DNA of 62,118 bases from Anaeromyxobacter diazotrophicus (GCF_013340205.1 NZ_BJTG01000015.1:1-62118); one strand, 5' to 3'; shown: positions 1 to 10,536, numbered from the stretch's first letter. The notes: generated by a model not told the origin, from the sequence alone. A program made the numbers and translations.

Positions 1-86
1 GAGCAGTTCCGGAAGGGCGCGGACCGGAGCGCTCCACCTACTACCGCCAGCGGAAGCACTTTAGGGGCGTGCGGCGCGGGCGCTGA
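1..86 (+). other. Possible 3' end of a gene entering from the left
   Basis: Frame 3 reads through to a TGA at 84-86 and gives a basic tail ending ERSTYYRQRKHFRGVRRGR with strong third-position G/C from about base 27 on. The first 30 bases have better codon bias in frame 1 (EQFRKGADRS), whose stop is at 103-105. Either one frame is the true C-terminus, or there is a frameshift near base 27-30. Too little is in the window to name a product. Confidence 0.3.
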
Positions 87-386
87 GACCGCTGGCTCGA
101 CGTGAACGCTCGGACGGCGCAGTACCGCATCGTGAGCCGATCTTGCGGCCGGCGCCGCGGCCGGGGAATGACGCCTCGCTGGCGCCGGTCGCCGGACGGT
201 GCCCTGCCTCGACGAGGCGGCGGCCGCGAGACGGCCACGCACCTCTCTGCTGGCTTGGACGGGCGGCGGAGACCTGTGGGCAAGCACGAGCCCCGGCCCT
301 CGCCCCGCTACGCGGGGCGAAAGGGATCGGACGGGAGAGTGCGCCCGCTCCCCGGGGCGAGGGCGTACGCGACCCACGCACACAGC
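87..386. other. Intergenic stretch, no supported gene
   Basis: No frame has the codon bias of the neighbouring genes. The only clear structure is the hairpin repeat at 297-325. Confidence 0.5.
297..325. repeat. Hairpin repeat, diverged copy of the CCCTCGCCCCGC family
   Basis: CCCTCGCCCCGC, then TAC, then GCGGGGCGAAAGGG. The arms 301-308 and 312-319 pair perfectly over 8 bp with a 3-base loop. It matches the intergenic copies at 42161-42209 and 61767-61807, which have GGA in place of TAC. It looks like a REP-type dispersed element. Confidence 0.55.
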
Positions 387-1886
387 TCACCCGCGCCGGG
401 CGGTGAGCTCGACGCGGCGCCGGAACACCTCGCGGAAGAGCTGCGCCTCGCGGGCGACGTCCCACAGCTCCAGGTCGGCCGGTGCGCGGAGGCGCAGCCG
501 GAGCGCCACCGCGCGGCCGCGGCTCTCGACCGACAGCGCGCGGACCGGCTGCTGGTGCGAGGCGTCGAGGGCGTTCGCGAGCCGGAGCAGCGCCGCCAGC
601 TTGCGCACGGTGGTGAGCTCCGCCGACGAGAGGTGCGACAGGTCGGCGCGGGCGCGGTCCGGCAGGGAGCGCCGGTGGTAGCGCGCCACGGTCGCGACGA
701 GCTCCCGCTCGCGGTCGGAGAACCCGGCCATGTCCGAGTTCGCGACGAGGTAGTAGGTGTGCTTGTGGTGCTTGTGGAAGGCGATGGCCACGCCCACGTC
801 GTGGAGCAGCGCCGCCGCCTCGAGCAGCCGGCGCGCCGAGGCGGGGAGCCCGTGCAGCGTCGCCAGGTCCTCGAAGAGCGTCACCGCCAGCGCGCCCACC
901 TGCACCGCGTGCCGCTCGTCGAAGCCGAAGCGCCGCCCCACCGCCAGCGCCGACTCCGCCGCCGACCGGTCGTCGGGCTGCCGCGCCCCGCGCCGCATGA
1001 GGTCGACCAGGATGCCGTTGCGCAGCCCCGTGTCGACGCTCGTCACCGCCTCGAGCCCGAGGTGCTTCATGGCGGCCTCGAGGATGACGGCGCCGGCCAC
1101 GATCACCTCGGCGCGCCTCGGCTCGAAGTGGCGCCGCCGCTCCTCGACCCCCATCCCCGCCAGCGCCTCCACCGCCCGCCCGATCTCCTTTCGGGTCGCG
1201 CTCCGCCCCTTCGAGCCGGCGAAGCCCACCACCGCGTTGATGGTGCCGCTCGAGCCGAGCGCGACGGCCGGGTGGGCGAGGCGCTGGGGCAGGCCCTCGC
1301 GGAAGGCCTCGGCGGCGTAGCTGCGGACGAGCGCCAGCCGCGCCGGCGTCGTCTTGCCGGCGATCCCGAAGGTCTCGGTGACCCGCACCGCGCCGAGCGC
1401 GACGCTGCGCAGGGCGGTGGGCTCCTCGCCCACGGCGGTGGCCACCTCGGTGGAGCCGCCGCCGATGTCCAGGACGAGCGAACGCGCGCCCGGCGGCTTG
1501 CCGTGGAGGACGCCCAGGCAGATGAGGCGCGCCTCCTCCTGCCCGGAGACCACCTCGAGCTCCAGGCCGGCCTCCTCGCGCGCGCGCCGCACGATCTCGG
1601 CCCCGTTGCGCGCCTCGCGGATGGCGCTCGTCGCCACCGCCCGCACCCGCGTCGCGTCGCGCCGGCACAGCGCCGCGTAGCGCCGGAGGGTGGAGAGGAG
1701 GCGGTTCGCGACCGGGCGCGGGATCGAGCCGGTGGCGAAGACCCCCTCGCCGGGCCGCACCGGATCGCGCTCCTGGTGGAGCGTCTCGAGCGAGCCGTCG
1801 GAGAGCGGGCGCGCCAGCTCCAGCCGCACGGCGTTGGTGCCCACGTCGATCGCGCCCAGCACGGGCGCGCGCCCGGAACGCCGCAA
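387..1886 (-). CDS. ppx: Exopolyphosphatase, Ppx/GppA family
   Basis: The protein (499 aa) should remove terminal phosphates from polyphosphate (or act on pppGpp) in the cytoplasm. The N-terminal ASKHA-fold half shows AIDVGTNAVRL at about residues 12-22, VATSAIREARNG, the SGQEEARL motif and DIGGGSTEV. The C-terminal half is an HD-type helical domain with AALLHDVG and a His-rich FHKHHKHTYY stretch, as in full-length Ppx (E. coli Ppx is 513 aa). I chose the TTG at 1886 because AGGAGGGGG lies just upstream of it; the open frame extends to a TTG at 1913. It is divergent from ppk at 2100, so the polyphosphate-making and -degrading enzymes share a 213-bp control region. Ppx versus GppA specificity cannot be told from sequence, but the ppk neighbour favours Ppx. 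Confidence 0.93.
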   Translation of the reverse strand: MRRSGRAPVLGAIDVGTNAVRLELARPLSDGSLETLHQERDPVRPGEGVFATGSIPRPVANRLLSTLRRYAALCRRDATRVRAVATSAIREARNGAEIVRRAREEAGLELEVVSGQEEARLICLGVLHGKPPGARSLVLDIGGGSTEVATAVGEEPTALRSVALGAVRVTETFGIAGKTTPARLALVRSYAAEAFREGLPQRLAHPAVALGSSGTINAVVGFAGSKGRSATRKEIGRAVEALAGMGVEERRRHFEPRRAEVIVAGAVILEAAMKHLGLEAVTSVDTGLRNGILVDLMRRGARQPDDRSAAESALAVGRRFGFDERHAVQVGALAVTLFEDLATLHGLPASARRLLEAAALLHDVGVAIAFHKHHKHTYYLVANSDMAGFSDRERELVATVARYHRRSLPDRARADLSHLSSAELTTVRKLAALLRLANALDASHQQPVRALSVESRGRAVALRLRLRAPADLELWDVAREAQLFREVFRRRVELTARRG

Positions 1887-2099
1887 AGGCCCCCTCCTCG
1901 CTGGCCGGCCCAAGCCCGGGTGGGCGCTCGGGCGTCACCGCCGGAAATTGTATACGCGCCAGCGCGGTGAGCGCCCGTCCATCCGGCGATAGCGGGCGCA
2001 ATCGGCCCAGCACCTGCCGTCACCCGTTCGTCACGTCCGGTGCCGAGCCCCTCCGCCCCGGGCGCGCTACGATCGACGGTAGCCCGGAAAGGGTGACGC

Positions 2100-4328
2100 A
2101 TGGCCACCCCCCAGCCCACCCCGAGCGGCTCCGACGCGCCCATCCCTCCCGCCGCCGAGGCGGCCGCGCCGCGGCAGGCGCCGGCGGGCGACCTCTACAT
2201 CAACCGCGAGCTCTCCTGGCTCGAGTTCAACCAGCGCGTCCTCGACGAGGCCGCCGACGCCTCGCTGCCGCTCGCGGACCAGCTCAAGTTCCTCGGCATC
2301 GTCGCCTCCAACCTGGACGAGTTCTTCATGGTCCGGGTGGCCGGCCTGAAGACCCAGCTCCGCTCGGAGCAGGAGGAGGACGAGGCGCCGCGGCGCTCGT
2401 GGGACGGCCTCGACGCCGCCGAGCAGCTCCGGTACGTGAGCGCCCGCGCCCACCGCATGGTCGACGACCAGTACCGGCTCTGGCGCGAGGTGCTGCGGCC
2501 GCAGCTCGAGCGGGCCAAGGTGCGGATCGTCCGGCCGGCCGACCTCAACGCCGAGCAGGCCGCCGGCGCCGGGCGCTGGTTCCAGGAGCGGGTGCTGCCG
2601 CTCCTCACCCCGCTCGCCAAGGACCGCAGCCACCCCTTCCCGCGGCTCCGGAACAAGGCCATCGCGCTGGCGGTGCAGCTCCCGCGGGCGGCCGGCCGCC
2701 GCCGCCGCGGCGGGGCCAGCACGCTCGCGGTGGTGGGCATCCACGGCGCGCTGCAGCGCCTCGTCCCCACCGGCGACGGGCGCACGTTCGTGCTGGTGGA
2801 GGACCTCGTCCGCGAGCACGTGAGCGAGCTCTTCTTCACCGGCGCCAAGCTCCGCACCTTCGCCTTCCGGGTGACGCGCAACTGGGACCTCGAGTTCGAC
2901 GAGGAGGAGGGCGGGGAGCTGCTCGCGCTCGTCTCGGACCGGGTGCGCCGGCGCGACCGCGGCGCGGCGGTGCGGCTCGAGGTGGAGGCGGACACGCCGC
3001 GCGAGCTGGTGGCGGAGCTCGCGGGCGAGCTGCGCCTCGACGCGCCCGACATCTACCAGGTGGAGGGGCCGCTCCAGCTCCAGGACATGCCGCAGCTGCC
3101 CGTGCCGGAGCCGGAGCGGCGCCGCCCGCGGTCGCAGGGCGGGTACGTCCCGCCCGAGCTGGCGGAGGGCTCGATCTTCGAGGCCATCGCGCGGCGCGAC
3201 TGGCTCCTCCACCACCCGTACGACGCGTTCGACCCGGTGGTCCGCTTCATCGAGAGCGCGGCCGAGGACCCGCAGGTCCAGGTCATCAAGCAGGTGCTCT
3301 ACCGCACCGGCAAGGAGAGCGCGTTCGTGCGCGCGCTGCAGCGCGCCGCCGAGCGGGGCAAGGAGGTCGAGGCGGCCGTCTTCCTCGAGATCCAGGCCCG
3401 GCTCGACGAGACGGTCAACATCGACGCGGTGAACGCGCTCAAGGACGCCGGCGCGAGCGTCGTCTACGGCTACGACGCGAAGAAGACGCACTGCAAGATC
3501 TCGCTGGTGGTGCGGCTCGAGAACGGCGTGCCGCGGCGCTACGTGCACGTCGGCACCGGGAACTACAACACCACCACCGCCCGCCTCTACACCGACGTGT
3601 CCCTGCTCACCGCCCGCCCGGAGCTGGCGGAGGAGGTGGCGCAGGTCTTCAACATGCTGACCGCCAACACCACCGGCGAGCTGGCGGCGCGCGGGATCAC
3701 GCCGCAGTGGCCGTGGAAGCGGCTGGCGGTGGCGCCGCACGGCCTCAAGGAGCGCGTGCTCCGGCGCATCGAGGAGGAGGTGGCGGAGGCGGCGGCCGGC
3801 CGGCCGGCGCGCGTGCTCGCCAAGATGAACTCGCTCGTGGACCGCGAGGTCATCGAGGCGCTGTACCGCGCGAGCCAGGCCGGGGTCACGGTGGAGCTGC
3901 TCGTGCGCGGCATCTGCTGCCTGCGGCCGGGCGTGCCCGGGATCTCCGAGCGGATCCGGGTGCACCAGGTGGTGGACGGGTACCTGGAGCACAGCCGGAT
4001 CTTCATCTTCGGCGAGGGGAAGCGGGCCCGGTACTACATCTCCTCCGCCGACTGGATGCCGCGCAACTTCCACACGCGCGTCGAGGTCATGGCGCCGGTG
4101 GACGACCCCGAGGCGCGGCAGCGGCTCTTGCAGATCGTCGAGGCGGGCCTGGCGGACACGGTGAAGGGGCGGGTGCTGCGCGCGGAGATGCGCGACCGCT
4201 CGCCGGTGTACGAGCGCCCGGCGGCCGGCGCCCCGTTCCGGAGCCAGGAGCTCCTGGAGCGCTCGCCGGCGCGCGACCCGGCGCCTCCGCCGGCGGAGCT
4301 GCGCCCCTTGCCTGGTGGTGCAGGGTAG
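2100..4328 (+). CDS. ppk1: Polyphosphate kinase 1
   Basis: This 742-aa protein polymerises the gamma phosphate of ATP into polyphosphate. It opens with the Ppk1 N-terminal signature YINRELSWLEFNQRVLDEA. The phosphorylated catalytic histidine is His464 in YGYDAKKTHCKISLVVR, and the second conserved histidine is His631 in DGYLEHSRIFIF, in the two phospholipase-D-like domains. The ATG at 2100 follows GGAAAGGGTGACGC, a fair ribosome site, and TACGAT at about 2069 is a possible -10 box. It is somewhat longer than E. coli Ppk (688 aa), through a Pro/Ala-rich N-terminus and a Pro-rich tail. It is paired with the divergent exopolyphosphatase. Confidence 0.97.
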   Translation: MATPQPTPSGSDAPIPPAAEAAAPRQAPAGDLYINRELSWLEFNQRVLDEAADASLPLADQLKFLGIVASNLDEFFMVRVAGLKTQLRSEQEEDEAPRRSWDGLDAAEQLRYVSARAHRMVDDQYRLWREVLRPQLERAKVRIVRPADLNAEQAAGAGRWFQERVLPLLTPLAKDRSHPFPRLRNKAIALAVQLPRAAGRRRRGGASTLAVVGIHGALQRLVPTGDGRTFVLVEDLVREHVSELFFTGAKLRTFAFRVTRNWDLEFDEEEGGELLALVSDRVRRRDRGAAVRLEVEADTPRELVAELAGELRLDAPDIYQVEGPLQLQDMPQLPVPEPERRRPRSQGGYVPPELAEGSIFEAIARRDWLLHHPYDAFDPVVRFIESAAEDPQVQVIKQVLYRTGKESAFVRALQRAAERGKEVEAAVFLEIQARLDETVNIDAVNALKDAGASVVYGYDAKKTHCKISLVVRLENGVPRRYVHVGTGNYNTTTARLYTDVSLLTARPELAEEVAQVFNMLTANTTGELAARGITPQWPWKRLAVAPHGLKERVLRRIEEEVAEAAAGRPARVLAKMNSLVDREVIEALYRASQAGVTVELLVRGICCLRPGVPGISERIRVHQVVDGYLEHSRIFIFGEGKRARYYISSADWMPRNFHTRVEVMAPVDDPEARQRLLQIVEAGLADTVKGRVLRAEMRDRSPVYERPAAGAPFRSQELLERSPARDPAPPPAELRPLPGGAG

Positions 4329-4350
4329 GGGGAGGAAGGCGCATGCCGGG

Positions 4351-4377
4351 TTGACGCCCCCCCGCCGAGGGTCTAAA
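4351..4377 (+). promoter_or_regulatory. Possible sigma-70-type promoter for inositol-3-phosphate synthase
   Basis: TTGACG at 4351-4356 and TCTAAA at 4372-4377 are separated by 15 bases, about 75 bp ahead of the start at 4451. The spacing is slightly short, so the call is tentative. Confidence 0.35.
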
Positions 4378-4450
4378 GGGGGGCGGGTAACTCGTCCCCC
4401 AGGCGGCGCCTCCCGCGCCTCCCGCGCCACTCCCATCCGAGGAACTCGAA

Positions 4451-5755
<1,305 letters not shown>

Positions 5756-5767
5756 GGCCCCCTGCGC

Positions 5768-5795
5768 CTCGCCCGGGCCCAAGGGCCCGGGCGAG
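5768..5795 (+). terminator. Strong hairpin after inositol-3-phosphate synthase
   Basis: Arms 5768-5780 and 5783-5795 (CTCGCCCGGGCCC and its complement) match over 13 bp around AA; in RNA the loop would open to CAAG or wider. There is no T-run, so it may terminate poorly or act as an mRNA 3' stabiliser. Confidence 0.5.
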
Positions 5796-5894
5796 CGCGC
5801 CGGCGCGGGTGTAGGTCGAGGTGCGGACCCGCCCGCGCCGCGCTCCCGTCGTGACGCTCGTCTTCGGGCGCCGATCGCGGTAGTGCTTGCACCG

Positions 5895-7271
5895 ATGTCC
5901 CTCGCCGTCGCGCTCGCGATCGCGCTCACCGCACCCGCCACGGCGCCGGCGGCGGCCGACGCGGAGCCGAAGGCGTGGACCCTCGAGGCGCTGACGCAAG
6001 CGGCGCAGGCCGCCGACCCGCGCGTGCTGGCGGAGGCGGCGGAGCTGGCGCGGCTGCGAGGCGCCGAGGCGGAGGCGAACGCCGCCCAGCGGCCGGTGCT
6101 CGACTGGATCGTCTCCGCCGACGGCCCCATCCCCGAGCTGCGGAACGACCCCAACCACCTCGACGCGGTGAGCCCGTCGTCGCGCCTGCGCACCGGAGAT
6201 CTCGGGACGCCGGGCGTGCACGGGCACCTCGGCGCCAACCTCACCTGGCCCGTCTTCACCTTCGGCCGGGCGGCCGCGTCCTCGCGGGCCGCGGCGCGGG
6301 CGGCCTCGGCCGGGGCCGCGACCGGCGAGGCGGCGCGGGCGCGCGCGGCGCGCGACGCGGCCGACATCTTCTGGAGCTACCAGGTCGCCCGCCGCGGCCT
6401 GGCGTCGCTCGACGAGACCGACCGCCAGCTGGCCGGGGCGCGCGAGCGGGTGGAACGGCTCCTGGGAGAGGGCTCGGCGAAGGTCTCGCGGCAGGACCTG
6501 GCGCAGCTCGACGTCTTCCGCGCCGAGCTGGCGGCGCGGCGCGCCGAGGCGAGCGCCGCGCGCGACCTGGCGCTCGAGGCGGGGCGCACGGTGGCGGGGC
6601 TGGCGGAGGACGCGCCCTTCGCCATCGCCATGGCCCCGCTGGAGGTCCCCCCGGCGACCCTCGCGCCACTCGCCCGCCACGCGGCGGCGGCGCAGGCGCT
6701 CCGGCCCGAGGTGGCCGCGGCGCGCGACCTGGTGGCCTCGCGCGAGGCCGCGCTCCTGGCGCGGCGGCGCGCGCTCTACCCGGAGCTGGTGGTGACGGGG
6801 AACCTCGACCTCAACTGGACGGGCTCGGCCACCCCGCAGACGAACCCCTTCGCCTGGGACCCGTACAACCGGCTGTGGGCCGGGCTGGGCCTCGCGCTGC
6901 GCGGCTCCATCGACCTGTGGCGCCCCTCGGCGCAGCTCCGCCAGGAGGAGGCGCAGGTGAGCCGGGCCCAGGCGGAGCTGGCCGGGGCCGAGCGCGCCGT
7001 GCGGATGGAGGTCGCGCGCGCCCACACCGGGCTGCGCGCGGCCCAGGAGCGCGCCGCCCGCCTCCGCGACCAGGAGGCCGCGGCCCGCCGCTGGCTCGCC
7101 CAGGCGGAGGCCTCCTTCGACGCGGGCAGCGCCGGGGCGGAGGCGGTCCTGCTCGCCGCGATGGCGAGCGCCCGCGCCGGCGCCGAGCGCCTCGCCGCCG
7201 TCCGCGACGCGCAGCTCGCCTACGCCGACCTGGCCCTGGCCGTGGGCGCCGACCCGAAGACGGTCAAGTAG
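5895..7271 (+). CDS. TolC-family outer-membrane channel protein
   Basis: The 458-aa product has a Sec signal peptide (MSLAVALAIALTAPATAPAA) followed by two repeats of long Ala/Arg/Glu-rich coiled-coil helices. This is the OEP layout: a trimeric outer-membrane barrel with a periplasmic helical tunnel for efflux or type I secretion. The strand-like segments FGRAAASSRAA and LNLTWPVFTFG-type stretches near residue 115 and NLDLNWTG near residue 310 fit the beta-barrel hairpins. An in-frame GTG at 5883 would add four residues; neither start has a clear ribosome site. No membrane-fusion or inner-membrane pump gene is adjacent, so the partner is unknown. Confidence 0.85.
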   Translation: MSLAVALAIALTAPATAPAAADAEPKAWTLEALTQAAQAADPRVLAEAAELARLRGAEAEANAAQRPVLDWIVSADGPIPELRNDPNHLDAVSPSSRLRTGDLGTPGVHGHLGANLTWPVFTFGRAAASSRAAARAASAGAATGEAARARAARDAADIFWSYQVARRGLASLDETDRQLAGARERVERLLGEGSAKVSRQDLAQLDVFRAELAARRAEASAARDLALEAGRTVAGLAEDAPFAIAMAPLEVPPATLAPLARHAAAAQALRPEVAAARDLVASREAALLARRRALYPELVVTGNLDLNWTGSATPQTNPFAWDPYNRLWAGLGLALRGSIDLWRPSAQLRQEEAQVSRAQAELAGAERAVRMEVARAHTGLRAAQERAARLRDQEAAARRWLAQAEASFDAGSAGAEAVLLAAMASARAGAERLAAVRDAQLAYADLALAVGADPKTVK

Positions 7272-7357
7272 TCTGGGAGCCGGGTGAGGCGCCGGTTGTG
7301 ACGAGCGCCCGGTTCTCGCGCGCCCGCGCCCCCCTCCACGCTACACTGCCGGCGCAC

Positions 7358-10036
7358 ATGCGCGCGCTCTCGCTCGCCGCCGCCCTGGCGTTCGCCCTCG
7401 GCTGTGCCCGGCCGGTGCAGGCTCCGCCGGGCGGCGAGGACAGGCCCCCGGAGCTGGCGCTCCCGTCCGACGTCCGCCCCCTGCGCTACGCGCTCGAGCT
7501 GACGGTGCTGCCCGATCGCGAGGGGTTCGAGGGCGCGGTGGCCATCGACGTCGAGCTGGCGCGGCCGCTCTCGCGGCTCTGGCTCCACGCGCGCGACCTC
7601 ACCGTGCGCGAGGCGACGGTGGAGGTGGGGGGCCTCGCCCGCCCCGCCACCCTCCAGGACGCTGGCGCCGGCGGGGTGGCGCGGCTCGCGGTGGCCACCC
7701 CGCTCCCGGCCGGGCGGGCGACCGTCCACCTCCGCTTCGAGGGCGTCTTCGCCGAGGGCGGCCCGGGGCTCGCCCGCGCGGCGGAGGGCGGGCGCGCCTA
7801 CGCCTTCGCCCGGCTCGGCGCCGGCGAGGCGCGGCGCGCCTTCCCGTGCTTCGACGACCCCGCGCTGCAGGCGCCCTTCGAGGTGGCGCTCACGGTGCCC
7901 GCCGACGCGGTGGCCCTCTCGACCGGCGCCGCGGCGTCGGAGGAGCCGCTCGCAGGCGGTCTGAAGCGCGTCCGCTTCGCGCCGACGCCGCCCATCCCGG
8001 CGCACCTGCTCGCGCTCGCGGTGGGGCCGTTCGAGGTGGAGGCGCCGCCCCCGCTGGCCGCAGGTGGGCCGCGGGCGGGGGCGCTCCAGGTCCGGCTGCT
8101 CCGCCCGCGCGGGGCGCCCGCCGGCGACTTCGGCCCGGCGCTCGAGGCGGCGCGCCAGCTCGCGCCGCTCCTGGAGGTGTGGCTCGCGACCCCCTTCCCG
8201 TACCCACGGCTCGACGTGGTGGCGGTCCCGGCGGCGGACGGCGCCGTCGGCGCCGCGGCCGGGGTCGTCCTCGCCCCGGCCGCGCGCCTCGCGGCCCCGC
8301 GCGACGGCGAACCCGTCGCGCGCGAGCTCCCGGCCGGCGCGCTCCTCGCGCGGGCGCTGGCGCGCCAGTGGTTCGAGGGGCTGGTCGCGCCGGCCGCGCC
8401 GGACGACGCCTGGCTCCCGGGCGGCCTCGCCGCGCTCCTCGAGCGCGTGGCGCTCGAGCGCTGGCGGCCCGAGGCGCGGAGGGCCGACGACGAGGCGCGC
8501 GCCGTCGCGGAGGCCCTGCGGAGCTCGGCGCTGGCGGTGGCGCGGCCGCTGCGGCCGCCGCCGAGGACGGGCGCGGCCGGCTGGCCCGCGCTCGACGCCG
8601 CGGGCGAGGTGCACGCGGTCGCCGTCCTGCGAGGGCTGGAGCGGCTCCTGGGCGAGGAGCGCTTCCGGGCGGGGCTCGCCGCGCACCTGGCGGAGCACGC
8701 GCGCGGGGCTGCCTCCACCGACGCGCTCGCGGCGGCGCTGTCGCGCGCCGGCGGCCGCGACGTCGGCGCCGCGCTGCGCGCGGGGCTGGACGAGCCGGGC
8801 GCGCCGCTGGTCGTGGCGCGCAGCGCCTGCGACGCGGCCGGAGCGCGCGTCGAGCTCACCGCCGGGCGGTACCGGCCGATCGGCAGCCGCGCCGCCCCGC
8901 TCGCCTCCACGCTCCCGGTCTGCGCCCGCTTCGAGGCGGGCGGCGCGCTGGGCGAGCGCTGCACGGTGGTGGAGCGGGGCCGCGGGTCCCTGGCGCTCCC
9001 GGCGTGCCCGCGCTGGATCATGCCCGACGCGGGCGGCCGCTCCTGGCTCACCTTCGCCCTGGGCGCGGCCGACGTGCCGCGGCTGCGCGACGCGGGCTTC
9101 GCCCACCTCGCCGCGCCGGAGCGCGTGGCGCTCGGCGCCTCCGTGCTCGCCGACGCCGAGGCGGGCCGGCTCGCCTTCGGCGAGGCGCTCGACGCGCTCG
9201 CGCCGCTGGCGCGCGACGGCGCGCCGGCGGTGGCGCTCCTGCCGGCGGAGGCCTTCCAGGAGGCCGCCGACCACCTGGTGCCGGACGCCGCCCGCCCGCG
9301 CGCCCGGGCGGCGCTGGCCGAGCTGTACCGGCCGCGGCTGCGCGCGCTGGGGCTCGCCCCGGCCGCCGGGGAGGACCCGGAGCGGCGCGCGCTGCGCGCC
9401 GCCCTCGCCCGGGTGCTCGTCGCCGGCGCGCGCGATCCGGAGGCCGTCCACGCGCTCGCCGGCCGGGGGGCGGTCTACGCGCGGCCGGGCGAGGGCCGCT
9501 TCCGGGCCGACGCGGTGAGCCCGGAGCTCGCGCCGGTGGCGCTGGAGGCGGCGGTGCTGGACGGCGACGTGGCCACCTTCGACGCGCTGGTGCGGCGGCT
9601 CCTCGACGGGCTCGGGGGCGACGAGCGCCGACAGGCGCTGGCGGCGGTGGGGGCGGCCCGCGACGCGGCGCTGGCCGAGCGGGTGCTGGCGCTCGCGGCC
9701 GAGCCGCGCCTGCCGGCGCCCGAGCGGCTCGCGCTGCTGCGCGACCAGGCGGCCGGCCCGGAGACGCGCGACGGCGCCTGGAAAGTGCTCCAGAGCCGAT
9801 GGGCCGAGCTGGCGGTGGCGCTGCCGCCGGACGCCGCCGCCGCGCTGCCGCGGGTGGCCGCGTCACTCTGCGACCGCAAGCGGCTCGAGGAGGCGCGCCG
9901 CTTCTTCGAGTCGCGCCTGGCGAAGCTGCCCTCGGCGAGCGCGGCCGCCGCGGAGACGCTGGAGCGGATCGAGGGGTGCGTCGCGCTGCGCGAGGTGCAG
10001 GGGGCGAGCGCCGCCGCCTACTTCGAGGCGCGGTGA
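7358..10036 (+). CDS. M1 aminopeptidase-like lipoprotein lacking all zinc and catalytic residues
   Basis: This 892-aa protein has a lipobox ending at Cys16 (LALGC) and a full M1-type architecture. It has an N-terminal beta-saddle domain (PSDVRPLRYALELTVLPDREGFEGAV, FPCFDDPALQAPFEVALTVP), a thermolysin-like domain and an ERAP1_C-like helical domain. The GAMEN exopeptidase loop reads GAVGA at 295-299. The HELAHQWF zinc helix reads RALARQWF, so the ligands become Arg332 and Arg336 and the catalytic Glu becomes Ala333. The third ligand in WLNEGFA becomes Gly355 in WLPGGLA, at the expected spacing (19 residues after the second ligand). It therefore cannot be a zinc peptidase. A scaffold, binding or chaperone role at the outer membrane is possible. 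ATG 7358 is chosen for the signal peptide. Confidence 0.85.
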   Translation: MRALSLAAALAFALGCARPVQAPPGGEDRPPELALPSDVRPLRYALELTVLPDREGFEGAVAIDVELARPLSRLWLHARDLTVREATVEVGGLARPATLQDAGAGGVARLAVATPLPAGRATVHLRFEGVFAEGGPGLARAAEGGRAYAFARLGAGEARRAFPCFDDPALQAPFEVALTVPADAVALSTGAAASEEPLAGGLKRVRFAPTPPIPAHLLALAVGPFEVEAPPPLAAGGPRAGALQVRLLRPRGAPAGDFGPALEAARQLAPLLEVWLATPFPYPRLDVVAVPAADGAVGAAAGVVLAPAARLAAPRDGEPVARELPAGALLARALARQWFEGLVAPAAPDDAWLPGGLAALLERVALERWRPEARRADDEARAVAEALRSSALAVARPLRPPPRTGAAGWPALDAAGEVHAVAVLRGLERLLGEERFRAGLAAHLAEHARGAASTDALAAALSRAGGRDVGAALRAGLDEPGAPLVVARSACDAAGARVELTAGRYRPIGSRAAPLASTLPVCARFEAGGALGERCTVVERGRGSLALPACPRWIMPDAGGRSWLTFALGAADVPRLRDAGFAHLAAPERVALGASVLADAEAGRLAFGEALDALAPLARDGAPAVALLPAEAFQEAADHLVPDAARPRARAALAELYRPRLRALGLAPAAGEDPERRALRAALARVLVAGARDPEAVHALAGRGAVYARPGEGRFRADAVSPELAPVALEAAVLDGDVATFDALVRRLLDGLGGDERRQALAAVGAARDAALAERVLALAAEPRLPAPERLALLRDQAAGPETRDGAWKVLQSRWAELAVALPPDAAAALPRVAASLCDRKRLEEARRFFESRLAKLPSASAAAAETLERIEGCVALREVQGASAAAYFEAR

Positions 10037-10042
10037 CGGCGG

Positions 10043-10492
10043 CTAGTCGTCGTGGTGACCGTGCCCGTGCCCGTGACCGTGGCCCTCGCCGTGCTCGCGC
10101 CGCTCCTCCTTCCACTCGCGGCGTTCCTCCTTGCGGCGCTCCTTCCACTCGCGCCGCTCGGCCTTCGCCTGCTCCTTGTTCCAGTGGCGGTACTGGCCGG
10201 GCGGGATGCGCACCAGCGTCGGCGGGACGCGGCGCGGCTCGACGTAGACGAACGAGGCGCGCGGCTGGCGAGCGCGCCACCAGCGGCCGTCGCGGCGGAC
10301 CCAGTACCAGCCGCCGGTGTAGAAGACCTCCTCGTCGTAGTTCTCCACCACCTGCACGCCGGGCTGGACGACCACCAGCGGCGGCGCCACGGGGAGCCCG
10401 AGCTGGATGTTCATGTTCACGCTCGCCTGGGCGCGGGCGGCGAGCGGGGCGAGCGAGAGGACGAGGGCGGTGAGCGCGATGAGCCGTTTCAT
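10043..10492 (-). CDS. Small exported protein with Arg/Glu helix and His-Gly tail
   Basis: The 149-aa product starts with a Sec signal peptide (MKRLIALTALVLSLAPLAARAQA). Next comes a beta-rich middle with VENYDEEVFYTGGWYWVRRDGRWWRA, resembling the YXWGXW-type repeats of exported proteins. A long charged helix follows (repeated REWKE/RKEER), and the tail is HGEGHGHGHGHGHHDD. The His-rich end could bind Ni, Zn or Cu in the periplasm; this is inference. It ends 6 bp from the M1-like gene on the other strand. No enzymatic motif is seen. Confidence 0.75.
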   Translation of the reverse strand: MKRLIALTALVLSLAPLAARAQASVNMNIQLGLPVAPPLVVVQPGVQVVENYDEEVFYTGGWYWVRRDGRWWRARQPRASFVYVEPRRVPPTLVRIPPGQYRHWNKEQAKAERREWKERRKEERREWKEERREHGEGHGHGHGHGHHDD

Positions 10493-10518
10493 AGGGCGCG
10501 CAGTGTAGATCCGGAGCT

Positions 10519-10536
10519 GTACCGTGAAAACGGTAC
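10519..10536. terminator. Perfect 7-bp hairpin between the OPT gene and the His-rich gene
   Basis: GTACCGT (10519-10525), loop GAAA, ACGGTAC (10530-10536). It sits in the 73-bp gap downstream of the OPT gene and upstream of the His-rich gene, both on the minus strand. It could be a terminator for OPT or a palindromic operator for the small gene. Confidence 0.4.
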
